A stretch of DNA of 64,000 nt, taken from the NCBI GenBank assembly GCA_964036295.1, contig OZ038465.1:15755667-15819666 (forward strand), given 5' to 3'. Made by a program: the position numbers and the translations under genes. Position 1 is the stretch's first letter, and the number at the start of each line of letters is the position of its first letter. The DNA comes from Plumapathes pennacea. Its lineage: Eukaryota; Cnidaria; Anthozoa; Antipatharia; Myriopathidae. A model generated the notes under the pieces. It worked only from the letters and a program-made list of their open reading frames with translations, was not told the origin of the DNA and ran no database searches. This document shows positions 1 to 14,000 of this stretch, piece after piece.

Positions 1-300
1 ACAAATCAGAGATGTCAAACTTTAAGTCGAAGGATTCACTGGACTCTATTACAAAAAGGGAAAAAAGGGGAAAATGTTCTGTTGTCCAGATTCACCTATT
101 TGAAACAAATTATTACCAATGATTGTTCCAATTAACTCACAAACTGTTGGATAATATTGCGAAATTAAAGTGACCTGGAACATAAAATTTTCGATAATCG
201 CGAAATTAAAGTGTCGCGAAAACTTCACGTAATAAGGTATACCAAGTAAGCTCCCAAAATCCAATTTATACAACTAACGTTTTACAACGACTGCTAGTAC

Positions 301-1976
301 CTGACTGAAGGAGTTGTAGAGTTTCAAAAACTTGAAGTGCACGGACTTGTTGACTGACGACTGCACGGTTAAATGAATGCGGCTCCTCTCTTGAATTCGT
401 CTGTTAGAAAGCAAAAGTAAACAACTATCAATGGTATCCAAGCCTTCCTCTACACGTACACTCGTTCTTTCAAATCTTTCTTCCCTTACTCAGAAGGTAA
501 TGTGTTTACTGCTCGATCCAGCAATTTCACTGGTGCGCCCTCTCCCTTGTTCGTTCGTTCGCTATTTGCTCGCTCTTTGTTTGTTTGTTTTTATTTATTT
601 ATTTATTCGTTCGTTCGTTCGCTAATCCCGTCTGCTTGCTTGTTTTGTTTTGTTTTGTTTTTTTTTTTCACTCATTAACACTTCATTCGGTTTTGACAGG
701 TTCTCTGTACCTTAATGCACCTCACAAACAGCGGCTGCGCTTGAACCAAAGTTTTCAACAAGCTGTCAATTCTTCCCTGAAAACGAACACACGTGCAGTA
801 AGTTAACGGAGCATGCTCCTTGGTGTAACCCAGGCCTGCTTCAAACGGCGAACTTCACATGCGACGAATACAATGTTAAATTAGCTGAAACAATAGCTTT
901 TGCTCATTATTCGACGCTTGACGCTTGAAACAGGCTTCAGTAATAACCGGCAGATTCTTCAGGCAACACTAACCTGAAAGTCCAGAGAAAAAGTATGTTG
1001 CGGGGCATCAAAAGGACCAGGCCTACAGGAAAACAAAAGGAACATCGTCCATAAGAGGAGAAATTAAAGCAGCGAGACCGCTGTAAGGTCGCCCACTCTT
1101 CAGCAATGCCTTATAAGACTAGTGTTTGAATGATGCTCATTCTTTCTGTACACTGGTCGCGGGTTCAGACAAAAACATTTTTCTAAATTCCATGACTTTT
1201 TCCAGGCCTGGAATACAAATTTCAAACTCCATTACTTTATGACCGTGTGAATCCTGTGGTCGATATTGGTGGTGAAACAAATCCCACATTTTGGTCACAG
1301 ATGTAAATCAAAGGCTCCTCTGAGCTAACTCATGAATGAGAAACGCTATAGATCTATCCTCTGTATATAGCATTGAAAAATAAAAGCATTGAAGCGATAC
1401 AAACACTGTGATTTTAGTCCGGCAACGCTTCGGTTCAAAGATGCTCTACTAAGTCCGCAGTTTGGTTTTAATTTCGAAAACATGTGCCTTGACAATCAAA
1501 GGACTCCAAGCGTGAAAGATCAGTTCATCGTTTTTGCGATTTTCAACGTCCTTACCTCTGTTTCGGCGGTCGAGTATTCTCAGTCGCAAGGCAGCCATTT
1601 TGTTTGGCAAGGCCTGCGCCATCGTTATGCACTGGTCAGCGGAACCCGGTTTCCGGCGGAAGTTTACACTCATCGAACGACCGACCGACTGAGCGAGTGA
1701 AATTTCCCCCACTCACATTAACTCGTTCATTGCTTCGCATTCATGAGTTAAAAAGTACGGATGAGTAGAACGTACCCGTGTGACTCTTGGCTGGTGCACG
1801 CGATCCTGTGCAGCGCACCTTTTGGTGTGGCAGCCTGGCCCTGCTGAGTCCTCAAATCATTCGCGAACAAATGCGTTGCGAACCCAAAGTTGCAGTTCTA
1901 CAGAAACAAAGAGGCCAGTTTAGATCCTTTGAACAAGCAAGTTTTTATTTTTCGACCCTTGATATTCGCCTTGGAC

Positions 1977-2009
<33 letters not shown>

Positions 2010-5000
2010 CGACACTGTTAGGATAGGCATGTAAAAACTAGCAGTGATCCCAGAATTTTAACTTGTGTGCAAAGACATAGTTCGTATGGCATAGGAGGAA
2101 ACTTCAAATTTTGGAAATATAACAGTTTCACAATGCTCTTTTTCAGCAGTGTCATTCTTTTTGTCCAGGCCGAATATCAAAAGTTATCGAGAACAATTTA
2201 TTGCTGCTTCAGGTACGAAAGATCAACTGTTGGTGTATTGACATGTGATGTGGGCAACCAAGATAGTACCAACGAGTAGATAAACAACGTTTAATGCTAA
2301 ATCAAGCGCTTGCCAACCACGCGGTACAGAACCACTAAAAACAATACGGCGGCTCCGCAAAGCGGGCGCGCCTAAATGCAGGTCACTCAGCCGCTGACCA
2401 GGGCATTGTGGGGGCCGGCTCTGCCCCTCACAGACAGACTAGAAGCTATTTTAAATGACTTACTTGTCGCGAGAAAACACAGATGATGTCATCAGAGATG
2501 GTGTCGCGGTTAATCTTTAACAGAGAATTGGCATCATACACCACCTGAAAGTTTTGGTTGAAAGGTTTGAGACACTTTTCGCCGTGGTCACAACAAAAGC
2601 AAACACATCTCACTTGAACAACTCACCTCGCCTCCATAATGGGTGATCCCAAAGCAAGAATTGTCCAGGTTTGGATCAAAGAAGCTAAAAAGGAAAATTA
2701 AAAATAATTGTAATGTGCTAATCCAACACGACGCCTTGTACTATTCTCCGCTGTACTGTACTCTACTTTACCATGATCGTGCTACACTAATAATACTAAT
2801 ACAAATATTAAAAATAAATAACAAAAATATTAATTTATTACTTAATATTACTTAATATTTACAGTCTGTCTATGAGTGGTGGTATCAACTGCAGCGAGCA
2901 ATACGAACCATTCACTGTCCTTGTGTTGAACCTTGACCTTATGCAGGAAGCTCTGATATGTCCCCCTGACGGCGAGGAAATAGTGATTCAGTTTAAAAGA
3001 AAAGGCAACAAAAACATGGACTGCACACCAAACGGAAACCCAAAGTGAATCGCACACAGTATATAAACGAATATTCAAGTATGGTCACCTTGGAAATAGG
3101 CTTTCTTTGTCGAGAATAGTAAGAACTCCAACGCGCTAAAGGAAAGAAAAACACAGGAGATCAGCAATGGATGCACTTCAGACAAATTTAATACCAAAGA
3201 AAGTCCATCCTGGCCTCGTTTTGGTGATTTCGGTCGAGTTAACTTGTGGGAAACCAAGATAAAAAACCTCATAATCCTTTGGGCGGGCACTCGCATGTTG
3301 CAGTGAAAAAAGTCCCAACAATCGCTGTGTACGAGTTTCGATACAGACCGTACTGTTCCTCGCCGCTCCGTATTTTCTGAAAGCATTACCGAGACGAGTA
3401 ATTCTTCATTTCATGGAGTCTTTTTAAAATATTACCATTAAAAAAATCAGTCCGCCCTAATACAACATGGCCGACCCACGAGGCACGACCCACAAGGTTC
3501 CTGATTGTTCGTTTCGGGCGCTGATTGGTTGAGGAAACGCTATGTCAAATAGTCTTTCACATTTAGAGTTTTTGAGATAGCTCTTTTGGGGATTTACTGG
3601 AACCCTCCGCATTGATTATCACGCCGTCCAGTTGAGTACTTATTGTTGAATTAATTGAAAAAATAAACGTATTCCAGAGTTCAGGATGCAGTATAAAGCA
3701 TTCTATACGCAATTCAATCAAAAGGCATAGTAAGATTTTGGCCCCCACTTGTATGTGACTATATTCTCTCACAGTCCCGAGCAAACAAGACTTGTTTATT
3801 ACCTGACAAGTCAACAACTCAATGCACGGTGCGTTGTCTCTATAGTCAACAACGAAATGACTCAGCAAGCCTTCCTCTCTGTTGACAAAACGGATAAAAA
3901 AGGTGAAACACGAGCCCAGTCAAAAGTCAAACCTGACTTTGGATAGAAACTCTCCCAACTCTCCCTTTCCCTCACAAGTTCAAAATGCAGATTCTCTCAA
4001 CCCTTCATAGGAGCAGTGTCATGAGATGCGCATGCGCGCACATTTGGTCGAATCTTGAAAATATTCGCCCAATGTTTTCAAGTTTGAAATCCAAGATGGC
4101 GTCCACAACGGCGGTGGATCTGTCGCTCGATCGCTCACCTACATTGTGGGCGCCATCTTGAGCTTCAAACTTGAAGACTGGGCAAATGTTTTCAAGATTT
4201 GGTCAAACGCGCGCGCCTGCGCATCTCATGACACTGCCCTTTAAGAAGAGAATGTATGAGTGACGGTTTAATTGCTTCTTTTTTTTATCTGTGAGAAACT
4301 GAAGAAGAAAATAATTTAAGTTGATCACTCTTAGGAGTGAAAGAGTGGTTAATAGAGTAAAAATTGTTGACTGGATCACCTGAGAAGTTATCAGACACTA
4401 AATTCTCCATAGTGTTAACCTCACTTCAGACCAAAAACTCAGAGGAGAATACTGATTTCGATCACTGAGAGGATTTCTCACCTGCAGTATTCTTCCGAGG
4501 TTTTGAAGATATGTGTATTGTAGAAATGTTGGATTGTTTCGGAACACAAGTTGATGCACATTTGCTCCAATCGATTCACCTGAAATCAAAGCAGAGTTGC
4601 TCATCATTTCTCACACAGATCGCTGTATGTTCGCCTTCTCACTCTTCATATAGAGCGCTTTTCGGATGACTGTCGAAAACCAAAACCAAAGCAACCTCTG
4701 ACTAATCAGGTTCGAGGCAGCTGATCACGTGTGCAATCTTCAGCTGCTGGTTGGTCGGATGCGTCATTTCTTGCTCTGTAATCAAAAACAGCTCTAACAA
4801 AGCAAAGCCAAATAAATAAAGTCTAACAGGACTAAAGATCGTAAGCATCAATTATTTACAAACAAATATGCAGACATTTCCGTGAGCATTTTTACCTGTG
4901 CATTCTCAAAGCCGAACATGTCCACAATGTCGATCATTCCGTTGAGCCCGCGATGCCCCTGGGAAAAACTGGCATCGGGACTCAAGGGAGGGGTCCCTGG

Positions 5001-8000
5001 GAAGGCGAAAAAAGAGCAATCAGAGAGCTGAGCACAGGGTTTACAATGCGCACAAACATCGCGTCTTTGCAACTATTCAAAAAAAGCAAGGCGACTTTCA
5101 TAGGAATCTATTTCACTTAGATAAACCTCAACAGTTTGAAAAATTAACTTAACAACGGCCTTCTTCTCAGTTAAACGTATTCCAGTTATTTCACTTAGGC
5201 AGGGCTGACGAGCCCGCAATACAGTAGCCAGCGTTAAGCTTGGACCCAGGGCCTTGGCATTAAGTCAGCACCAACCTGGATTGTGTGTGACAAGAAGACC
5301 GCTGGAACTCAGGTGGGACTTGCGCAGTGGGTTGAAGGGACTTGGCGAGCCAGGCGGGGTCCTAACGGACTCCACAGAGCCCTGGGGTGACATGGACATT
5401 GTGGAATTGGGCCTCTTATAGCTGTTCACCCGACGCCCTATGGCTGACACAAACCTTGAATAGAGAGCTTTGGCAAGGCAATCCCTGGTGTTGTTCGCCT
5501 GTTAAAAGTGATGCGGTATGGATATAGTTTAATATTCCCCTTACTTCTCAACATATGAGTTATCGGCAGTTCCAAGAGAAATAACTGAGCCAATCATTTT
5601 TAGTACAAACTATATATACACTGAGATATGGCTGTCATTATCAAATAACACAGTTTCTCAGTTTCAACAGCTGATTCTGGGACGTACCTTTGCAGAGTCA
5701 CACAGTTATCTGAACACCTACCCCTCTCCTCAACGTACCCTCACAAAGTCACAGACAGATTTAAACACCTAACCCCTCTCCCCCACGGGACGTACCTTTG
5801 TGGCGTCACACAGTGACCTGAACACCTGCCCCTTCACGTTCTTGGTCTTTGTTGTGAGTCCCCTGTAGAGGGACACTCCAGACACTCCGAGCAATGCTGC
5901 CACGGCTTTGATTTCTGAGAGAAAGAAAGAAAATGTCACAGAGCTTCAACCCAAAGCAGTCAATCTCAAGTCACGCATTCATAGTTTACAGTCACGCAAC
6001 CTGTGTTTTGATGTTTTCGTTGTTGTTGAAGTTGTCACCACTGTTGTTGCTGTTGTCGTGGTTCTTGTTGTTGTTGTTGTTGTTATCATTCTTCATTATA
6101 TTTGTTGTTGATGTTATCGTTTCTTAAGTTGTTGTTCTCCTTGTTGTTGTTATTGTTGTCGTTCTTGTGATCGTTCTTGTCGTTTTTGTCGTTTTTGTCA
6201 TTGTTGTTGTTGCTGTTTATCAACTTACCATTGTTTCCCTTCACGTCCAACTCCACTCCTTCACCATCAACAAACTTGATATTTCCCAACAGCAGGATGG
6301 CGACAAGAATCCGTAGAACATCAGTAAAAGGAATACCTAAGATGATCAAAGCAGTCTGCAGAAACAAGAAACGAAAATGAGCTCTACAGCTACTACAGGA
6401 CTGAATTCCCTTGGTAAACTAAAGTACTACAACGGAATACACATTTAGGAGTCTAGACTAAAACGTATTCATCGACCTTCTATCAGTTTAACCCTTTCAC
6501 TTTTAAGCTCAAAATACAAATTATCTTAACCTTAGAAGAAAATGTACGGGCGATGAAGTGAGAATACTGATAGCCCAATCAGCTTTCATCTGAGCAAAGT
6601 ATCAAAAGCCAAGTTCTCCTTGCTGTATAATGTATTTATGGTGAGAAACTGGAGGAGAAAATTGAAGTTGATCATTCCTGGGAGTGAAAGGGTTAAAAAA
6701 TATTGCACTATATTTGTGTCGTACTTGGAGTATTTCTTTTCGTATTTCGTATTCACGAAAATGCATATGCACGCACATTATTACAGTTCGTAACTTTGCG
6801 ACAGTACTTGACTAACAGTTTCCTTACGACCATTTTCCACGTTTTTATGAAAGGTCAAGGTAGTCGATGAGTTAAAATAGTGGCAACTTTGTATGCAAGT
6901 CATGGGAACAGCACTTCACACTCTCACACGAACTTTGTAACTTTTTTATTCGGACGAACTTCCTAGCAAAAGTATCATGAATACGACCTGAAGATATTGC
7001 GCCGACAATCTGCTCAAATGCAAGAGGTGCATTCACAGAAGTTCGTATAAGAGAGTTTTTACCACAACACGCTAGTTTCTCGCACTCTGATTGGTCGATT
7101 TACCGTGGTAAATAAGAGTCCAGACAACGATGTTGACGCCAGCTGACGCCAGCATGTCACGTTTTGCAGCGAAATACAACTAAAGTTTCCTGTATATTTC
7201 TAAATGTTGTGGTAAAAAAACAAATTTTCACTGGTTTGCCGTGGTGTGGACTCTTATTTACCACGATTTACGTCATCACCTGGTCAAAATTAGTTGCGGA
7301 CTCACTCGGCGAAGCGCCTCGTGAGTCCACAACATTTTGACCATGTGATGACGTAAATCGTGGTAAATAAGAGTCCACACCACGGCAAACCAGTGGAAAT
7401 TTATTAATTGTACTTGCGTGCAAAGCCTCCATAATGTCGCTGCCACAATGCTCTTGACCTTTCACATGAATGAGAAAAATGCTCGAACAAAATGGTCAGA
7501 TAAGAGACTTATCAAAGTCACGAGCACAATTAGTTACGAGCTAGTTTTTCTTCCATGTGTCCAGTTCTTAAGTCGCACTTAAGAAAGTTTCATTTGCACA
7601 AAGTTTGACCAAGCAATGGCAAGCAGTTGTTGCGCCCAATACTGCTGAAATACTTCCACTTTTGCAATGCAATATTGCGCCATGTGTCCAGTTCAAGTCG
7701 CACTTACAAAATTGGTATTCGCACGAAGGTTTGACCAAGCAATGGCACGAAATCTGTTTTCGGAGTATTTTGATTTACTCTAGCTTACTTTTTTGGCTCG
7801 CAACCAATTTTGGTGTTGACCACAGACCTAGTGAAGTTTCAAGCATAAAAAACGTTCACTCACTCTCCATCTGTCAAACGCCAGTTTGAGATCCTCTTCT
7901 TCTCTGGCATTGGTAACGGGGCTGTACCCCAAGTAGTTCAAGGAATGCGCTGAGTAACCAAGGAGATGGACCTTGGCTGCAGTGGAAAACATTCAGCAAA

Positions 8001-11000
8001 GAAGAAAGGCATAAAAAACTTATTTTTTGCACATGATTCTAAACTGGTCAAACAGGGTTGGAGTAATAAATGTATGAAAAACGCATAAAGCCCAGGCTAA
8101 ACGGATTCCCAAGTCGACCAAAGTCAATCCAAGCTGAAAATCAAAACTTGTGTACCAATTAGGATGGGTGGCCAAACGGACTTTTCCAAAACTTGGCCAA
8201 ACGGACAAATCGATCCGAGTCGTAAGAAAACCATTCAATCAGTTCCATAAAGTTGATGCGAGAGCTTAACCCGACTTGAGTTGGGTGAATCGGTGAAAAA
8301 GTTGAAGTTGAAGTCGGAAATTTGGGTTGATTTGGGTTGACTTGGGAGTCCGTTTGGCCAGGCTTTAAGAGTCTAAAGGTCCGGGTACATGGCGCAACTT
8401 TGTGAGCCATATTGCAAATTTGCGCATAACAATCGTACGGTACGTCCATCCACTTGCGCGTAATGTTGCATCGTGCGTACGGACCTTGTTTGTAGAATTA
8501 GACTCAGTCTAGAAATTTTCCGACTCCTGAACTGTCACACGAAACCTGAACATGTGACCACTCAATGGTATATGAAAGCTCTCGATGAGTACATTCTAAA
8601 TAGTAGCTGTTGAAAAGCTCACGAATTATTTGGACACACGCAAATGAAGTCACGACTCTGAGTAAACGACCTTTTCACCAAATCCTTATTAAGAGAGATG
8701 AACACCAAAATTATAATAATCCCTCCACACCACCTCCCAACTGAAAGAAACAAGTTTCCTGTCGGCTCGTGACCTTCGCCTGTTGTTCTTACCTCTCTCT
8801 TCTTGGGTGATTCCCGCCAACAGTTGATAAAAAATGTTATAGTTTCTCTCACCAGGCAACTGTTCGACAACTCGGCTCTAAACAAAAAAAAATGTTGTTG
8901 ATTAATGCTATCCGAACAGTAAGAACGTCAAATCATGTCACATTGCCGCCTTATAGAGCCGTTTTCGGATGACTGTCGAAAACCTAAACCAAAGTGATCA
9001 CACAGGCCAATCACAGAGACTGAGAGAAAACAGTTCAGCCAATTGGAAGCCAAAGTAATTTGCGTTTGGTTTTACTTTCCAATCAGCAGTGCGAGTACAC
9101 GCCATCGCTTGCGTGAGAAGTGTTTGGTTTTGGTTTTGGTTTTGTTCTTGATTGGCTGAGCATGCTGACAAACTCGTGTGGACCAATCCGAAAGCGAAGC
9201 AAACGCAAAACCAAAGCAATCACACAATTACTTTCGACAGTCATCCGAAAACCGCTCTAATATAAGTATCTAATTACACAATTTTTGATAAGCATTTCTT
9301 TAGTTTAAAACATGGGTAACGTATGAGTAACTCTAAAAACTTGAGTAAAACCACAATTACCTGTCCTTATATTAACACAGGGTGGCTGCTAGTTAAAACA
9401 TTACTATCCGCACAGTAAACAAACGTCACATAACGTCATAGTGACGCCTTAAAACAGAAGCAAGTAAGTACACAATTTCTGTTAACTTTTTCTTTAGCTA
9501 AATGCATGAGTAACAATGGTTAGCTCTTAAAATGGTAGTAACACCACGGTTAACCGTGCTTATAATAACACAGAGTGGCTGTTGATTAAAACGTTACTAT
9601 CCACGTAGTAAACAAACGTCACATCACGTCACGGTGCCGCATTATAATAGACGCGTTTCTTATTGCATAACTTGTCCACCCAATGTTAAATTTTGTTAGG
9701 CCAGCAGAATTTTCAAGTTCTGATTATATTGTATTCTTTCTAATACCATGACAGCAAAGAATATACTTGCAACTGATTTCATAATTAAGAAATAGACATA
9801 TAAAACAAATACTTACAGAATCTATTGAGTAGCAATGCACTTTTGTCCTGGAAATGATCCCATCTGATAAGTGAAATTCCAGGAATTTTCCCTTCAAAAG
9901 ACATGTTTAGATGGTAAATTCTGGAACGTAGATAGTCATGGCAAATGGTTTGAACTCTGATGAAGCTTGAAGCTGGTACACAAACTTAGAACGGAAACCT
10001 CTCAACAGATGCTAACAATTACCTCCACCTTACAAACAACACTGATTGATTACATCAAACACAACCGAACAAACAATTAGGCAAATCAACAGGACAACAG
10101 GACATCCACTGACCATAACGAAACACAACCGAGCCAACTTGATCAACCATAAACCGACAAAATGGACCAATCACTTCAAGGACCAGAGACATAAATACTG
10201 CTATCTGACAAATCCTTTCACTTGACTCTGAAGATGACTTCCACTTAGGGAGTCAAAATGTCAGTCACTAACAACAGTCTTCCTGGAGACTACTCTAACC
10301 CAGATGATCACAATCAACCTACTATATGTAGTCATGGAGCCGTTTTCAGATGACTGTCGGAAGTAATCATGTGATTGCTTTGGTTTTGCGATTGCCACAC
10401 TTTTGGATTGGTCCACACGAGTTTATCAGCATGCTCAGCCAATCAGGAACAAAACTAAAACCAAAACCAAACACTTCTCATGCAAGCAATGGCATGTACT
10501 TGCATTTCTGATTGGAAAGTAAAACCAAATGCAAGAGCAAAATGTGAATTACTTTGGTTTCCAATTGGCTGAACTGATTGGTGGTGTGATTACTTAGGTT
10601 TTGGTTTTTGACAGTCATCTGAAAACTGTTCTAAATCTAAACATTAGTCACCTCTGCTGCCCAGCTGCACCCCTCCCAGCTCTTTATCACACATCCCAAT
10701 ACCACCCTTGTTTTTGTTTTTGTTTTGTTTTGTTTCGTTTTGTTTCATTTCGTTCTTTTTTTGCCAAGAAAACAGTTTGGTTAACTTACCATCCTGGATG
10801 AATTGGAATTAGCTGAGGTTTTAGCATTTCCAAGAGAATGGAGCACCAGTAACGAAGCCAGGAAATGCTGTGGGTTTGAACAGAAAAAGAGCTTATTCAT
10901 TATCATATGGTAACTCTTTCACTCCTAGCTTCAGTTTTCTCCTATAGTCTCATACATCACACAGAATGGAGAACTTGGCATTTGATCTTGCTGATTAAAA

Positions 11001-14000
11001 AATCACTTCTCATAGCATCACTTGCATTCTCTTCTTGAATGGTTGGGAGAATAGGTATTTTGACCTGAGAAGTGTACACTATTGATAAATATTATTATTT
11101 CTTAAGACTTAGTAAATAATTAACTTCCCACACCACACCCAAAAATGTTGATCACCCACACTAAATGTACACTGAACTTGAAGAATCTGAAGAGAAGTCT
11201 TGCCAAACTCAACAGTGAGCTAATGAAGGGAACACACTACACATAAAGACTGTGAATCACCTTGCTAATATCAGAATCCATGCCTCCTCCAGCCAGACTC
11301 AAGAGATGTTGAGACAATACTTGAGAGGTGAAGGTCTTACCACTGGCATTGCAACCACTGAAGGCAAACAAATGAAGCATTAAGACAAACAAGCAGAAAT
11401 CAACCTTTAAACAACATTATCCAGCATATAACTGTCACACGCAGGTAAGTACCAGAGAGAAATTCAGATGCGTTTACTACATGCTCTCACAGATACAGCG
11501 TTCAGTAGTTCTTGATGTTGCTTCCATTGGTCAGCATTTGTCACCACTACTTTGCAAACTCTGTCTAACTTCAGGTAAAATTTCACCTCACATGAAATCC
11601 CTGTTTTTCCTGTGCCTAGCTTATGGTATAAAAAATGCATTGAACTAAGTATCGAGTCATAGTTTTGAGTTTCTTGGCGAAGTCCTGAGGTTTTACAAGT
11701 GTTACACTGAATTACAAAATCTGCACTTGAATCCACAGTTTTCTGCAAAAACCGCTGACTCAAAAATAACGTAGCATGCGCCACATTGAAATAGTTGCAC
11801 AATCTCCTATTATGCAAACAAAACCCACCTTGTCTGATTAAGGTCATGATCTGTACTGTATCTGTGGAGTTTCATTAGCATAATAGGAGATCATGCAACT
11901 ATCTCAATGTGGCACATGTTACACTAAGGTAACCACACAGTTGAAAAACATATTTAATTTCTGCTGAGTCACTTATACCTTAGCACTATGACCTGAGGTG
12001 TTCTGGATGAAGCAAGTCTTTGCATTGCCTCTTGAATCACAGATGAGAGATGAGGATAATCTGGAAGTCTCCTTAGCTGCTCTGTCTCCAAAGGGCGGAC
12101 ATTAAATGGATTTAACACAATCAGCATTGGTCCAATATTGGTCTGCAATGTTAAAAAGTCAGCAACTTGGTTATTTCCTCCTCCTCCTCCTCACCATCTC
12201 TCCAGAAACTAGAGTATCAGAGGAGGCCACATGTCTGGCTCTGTTCTATGAATGCAATTTTCTCTCTAACACTAGCAATGTATCCATGAAAACTCAATAC
12301 AATTTTCTCTCTAACACTAGCCATGCATCCATGAAAACTCAATACAATTTTCTACCAAACACTAGCCATGCATCTATGAAACCTCAATGCAATTTTCTCT
12401 AACACTAGCCATGCATCCATGAAAACTCAATGCAATTTTCACTCAACACCACCCATGCATCCATGAAAACTCAATGCAATATTTATTCCAACACTAGCCA
12501 TGCATCCACGAAAACTCAATGCAATATTTTCTGTCTAACACTACCCATGCATCCATGAAAACTCAATGCAATATTTACTCCAACACTAGCCATGCATCCA
12601 CAAAAACTCACATAGTTTTGCCCTGCAGCACTTCTTTGCTGTAACACTTGTACAATGCTGTCTTCTGTGATAGGTCCACTGAGGTGTACCAAGTCCTCAG
12701 GACAGCTGGTCTTGTTACTAACCACACAATCACTGGACTGGCCCTTGGTCTTGGCTCCTAAGATCACATGGTCATGTCATGTCACATGTCTGATTTGATG
12801 ATATGGGATTGAGTTTAAGTTTGAAATAATTCATTTTATTATATAGACACAAGTGTTTTACTGGAAGATATACTGTGCGTAAAATCCATAAGAAACTACA
12901 TCCGGGACCCGAGTGGCGTATTTTCCATATCCTCACTAGTGAGGATATTGTTGGCATCATTTCCCACTTTGCACGGTTGTTTGTGCAATTTCTCGTAAAA
13001 CACTCGTGTCATATAATAAAAAGAAAATTACACGGCGGCTTGAAGATATGGATTTTATTTTTGAGTGGTAAAAACAATATTTTACTCACTCGCGAAGTGC
13101 TCGTTCGTAAAATATTGTTTTTACCACTCGAAAATAAAATTCATATCTTCACGCCACTGTGTAATATCCTCTATGAATGTGACAGTATACTTACCTTCTC
13201 TTGTAACAGGCAACAGTAGTCCATTTGGTCCTCCTGTGCTTGAGCCATTAGTCAGCAAGCATCGCAGGCTCACCAGCTCTGAAGTGAGCCTCTTGAAATC
13301 TTCCTTCAAAGCCAGAGCTTCCCCTGGAACATATTATTATCCTTTTGAGCATCAGAGGTAAACTTGTCACTTCAATACATAGTCAGGTACTGCCTTATTA
13401 CATGAAATTCTTGCAACATTTTAATTTTGCAAATTTCACAACTGTGAAAAAATTGCAAAATTAACATGTTGTGAAACATAAAATTTGAAATACTCAAACT
13501 AATGAGACCTACATGTAGGATATAAAATTTTCAAAAATCGCAAAACTAAAGTGTCATGAAGAATGCACTCATTTACAAATATTTCATGTAATAAGAATTA
13601 TTCTAAGGTACATCATAATTACAGTTATATTGTATCCCTTGAGGTAATATGAGTGCCAGTAGTCGTAGTTTCAAATTCCGAGGTGGTCACCATGGATGCA
13701 GTGTCTGGTAACCATGGCAGCAAAGCAACAGTAGTCAGCGCTCGACATTAACGGTTGCCCGCTTGCCCGCTTGCCCGGGGCAACCAAAACTTTTGGTCGG
13801 GCAGGTAAATTCTGGGCCAGGCAACTAGACATTATGAAACTTTCTATTGCTTGAAGTCAATCTACAGTCTGAAGGGCAACCAACCTAAAACCTTAATGTC
13901 GAGCACTGGTAGTGGTAGCAGCAAGATACAGTGTGCTGCTTGCGGTCGCTGTTATGGTTTTAGAATGTTCAGTGGAAGTTTCCGTAGATGGAGTGATTTC

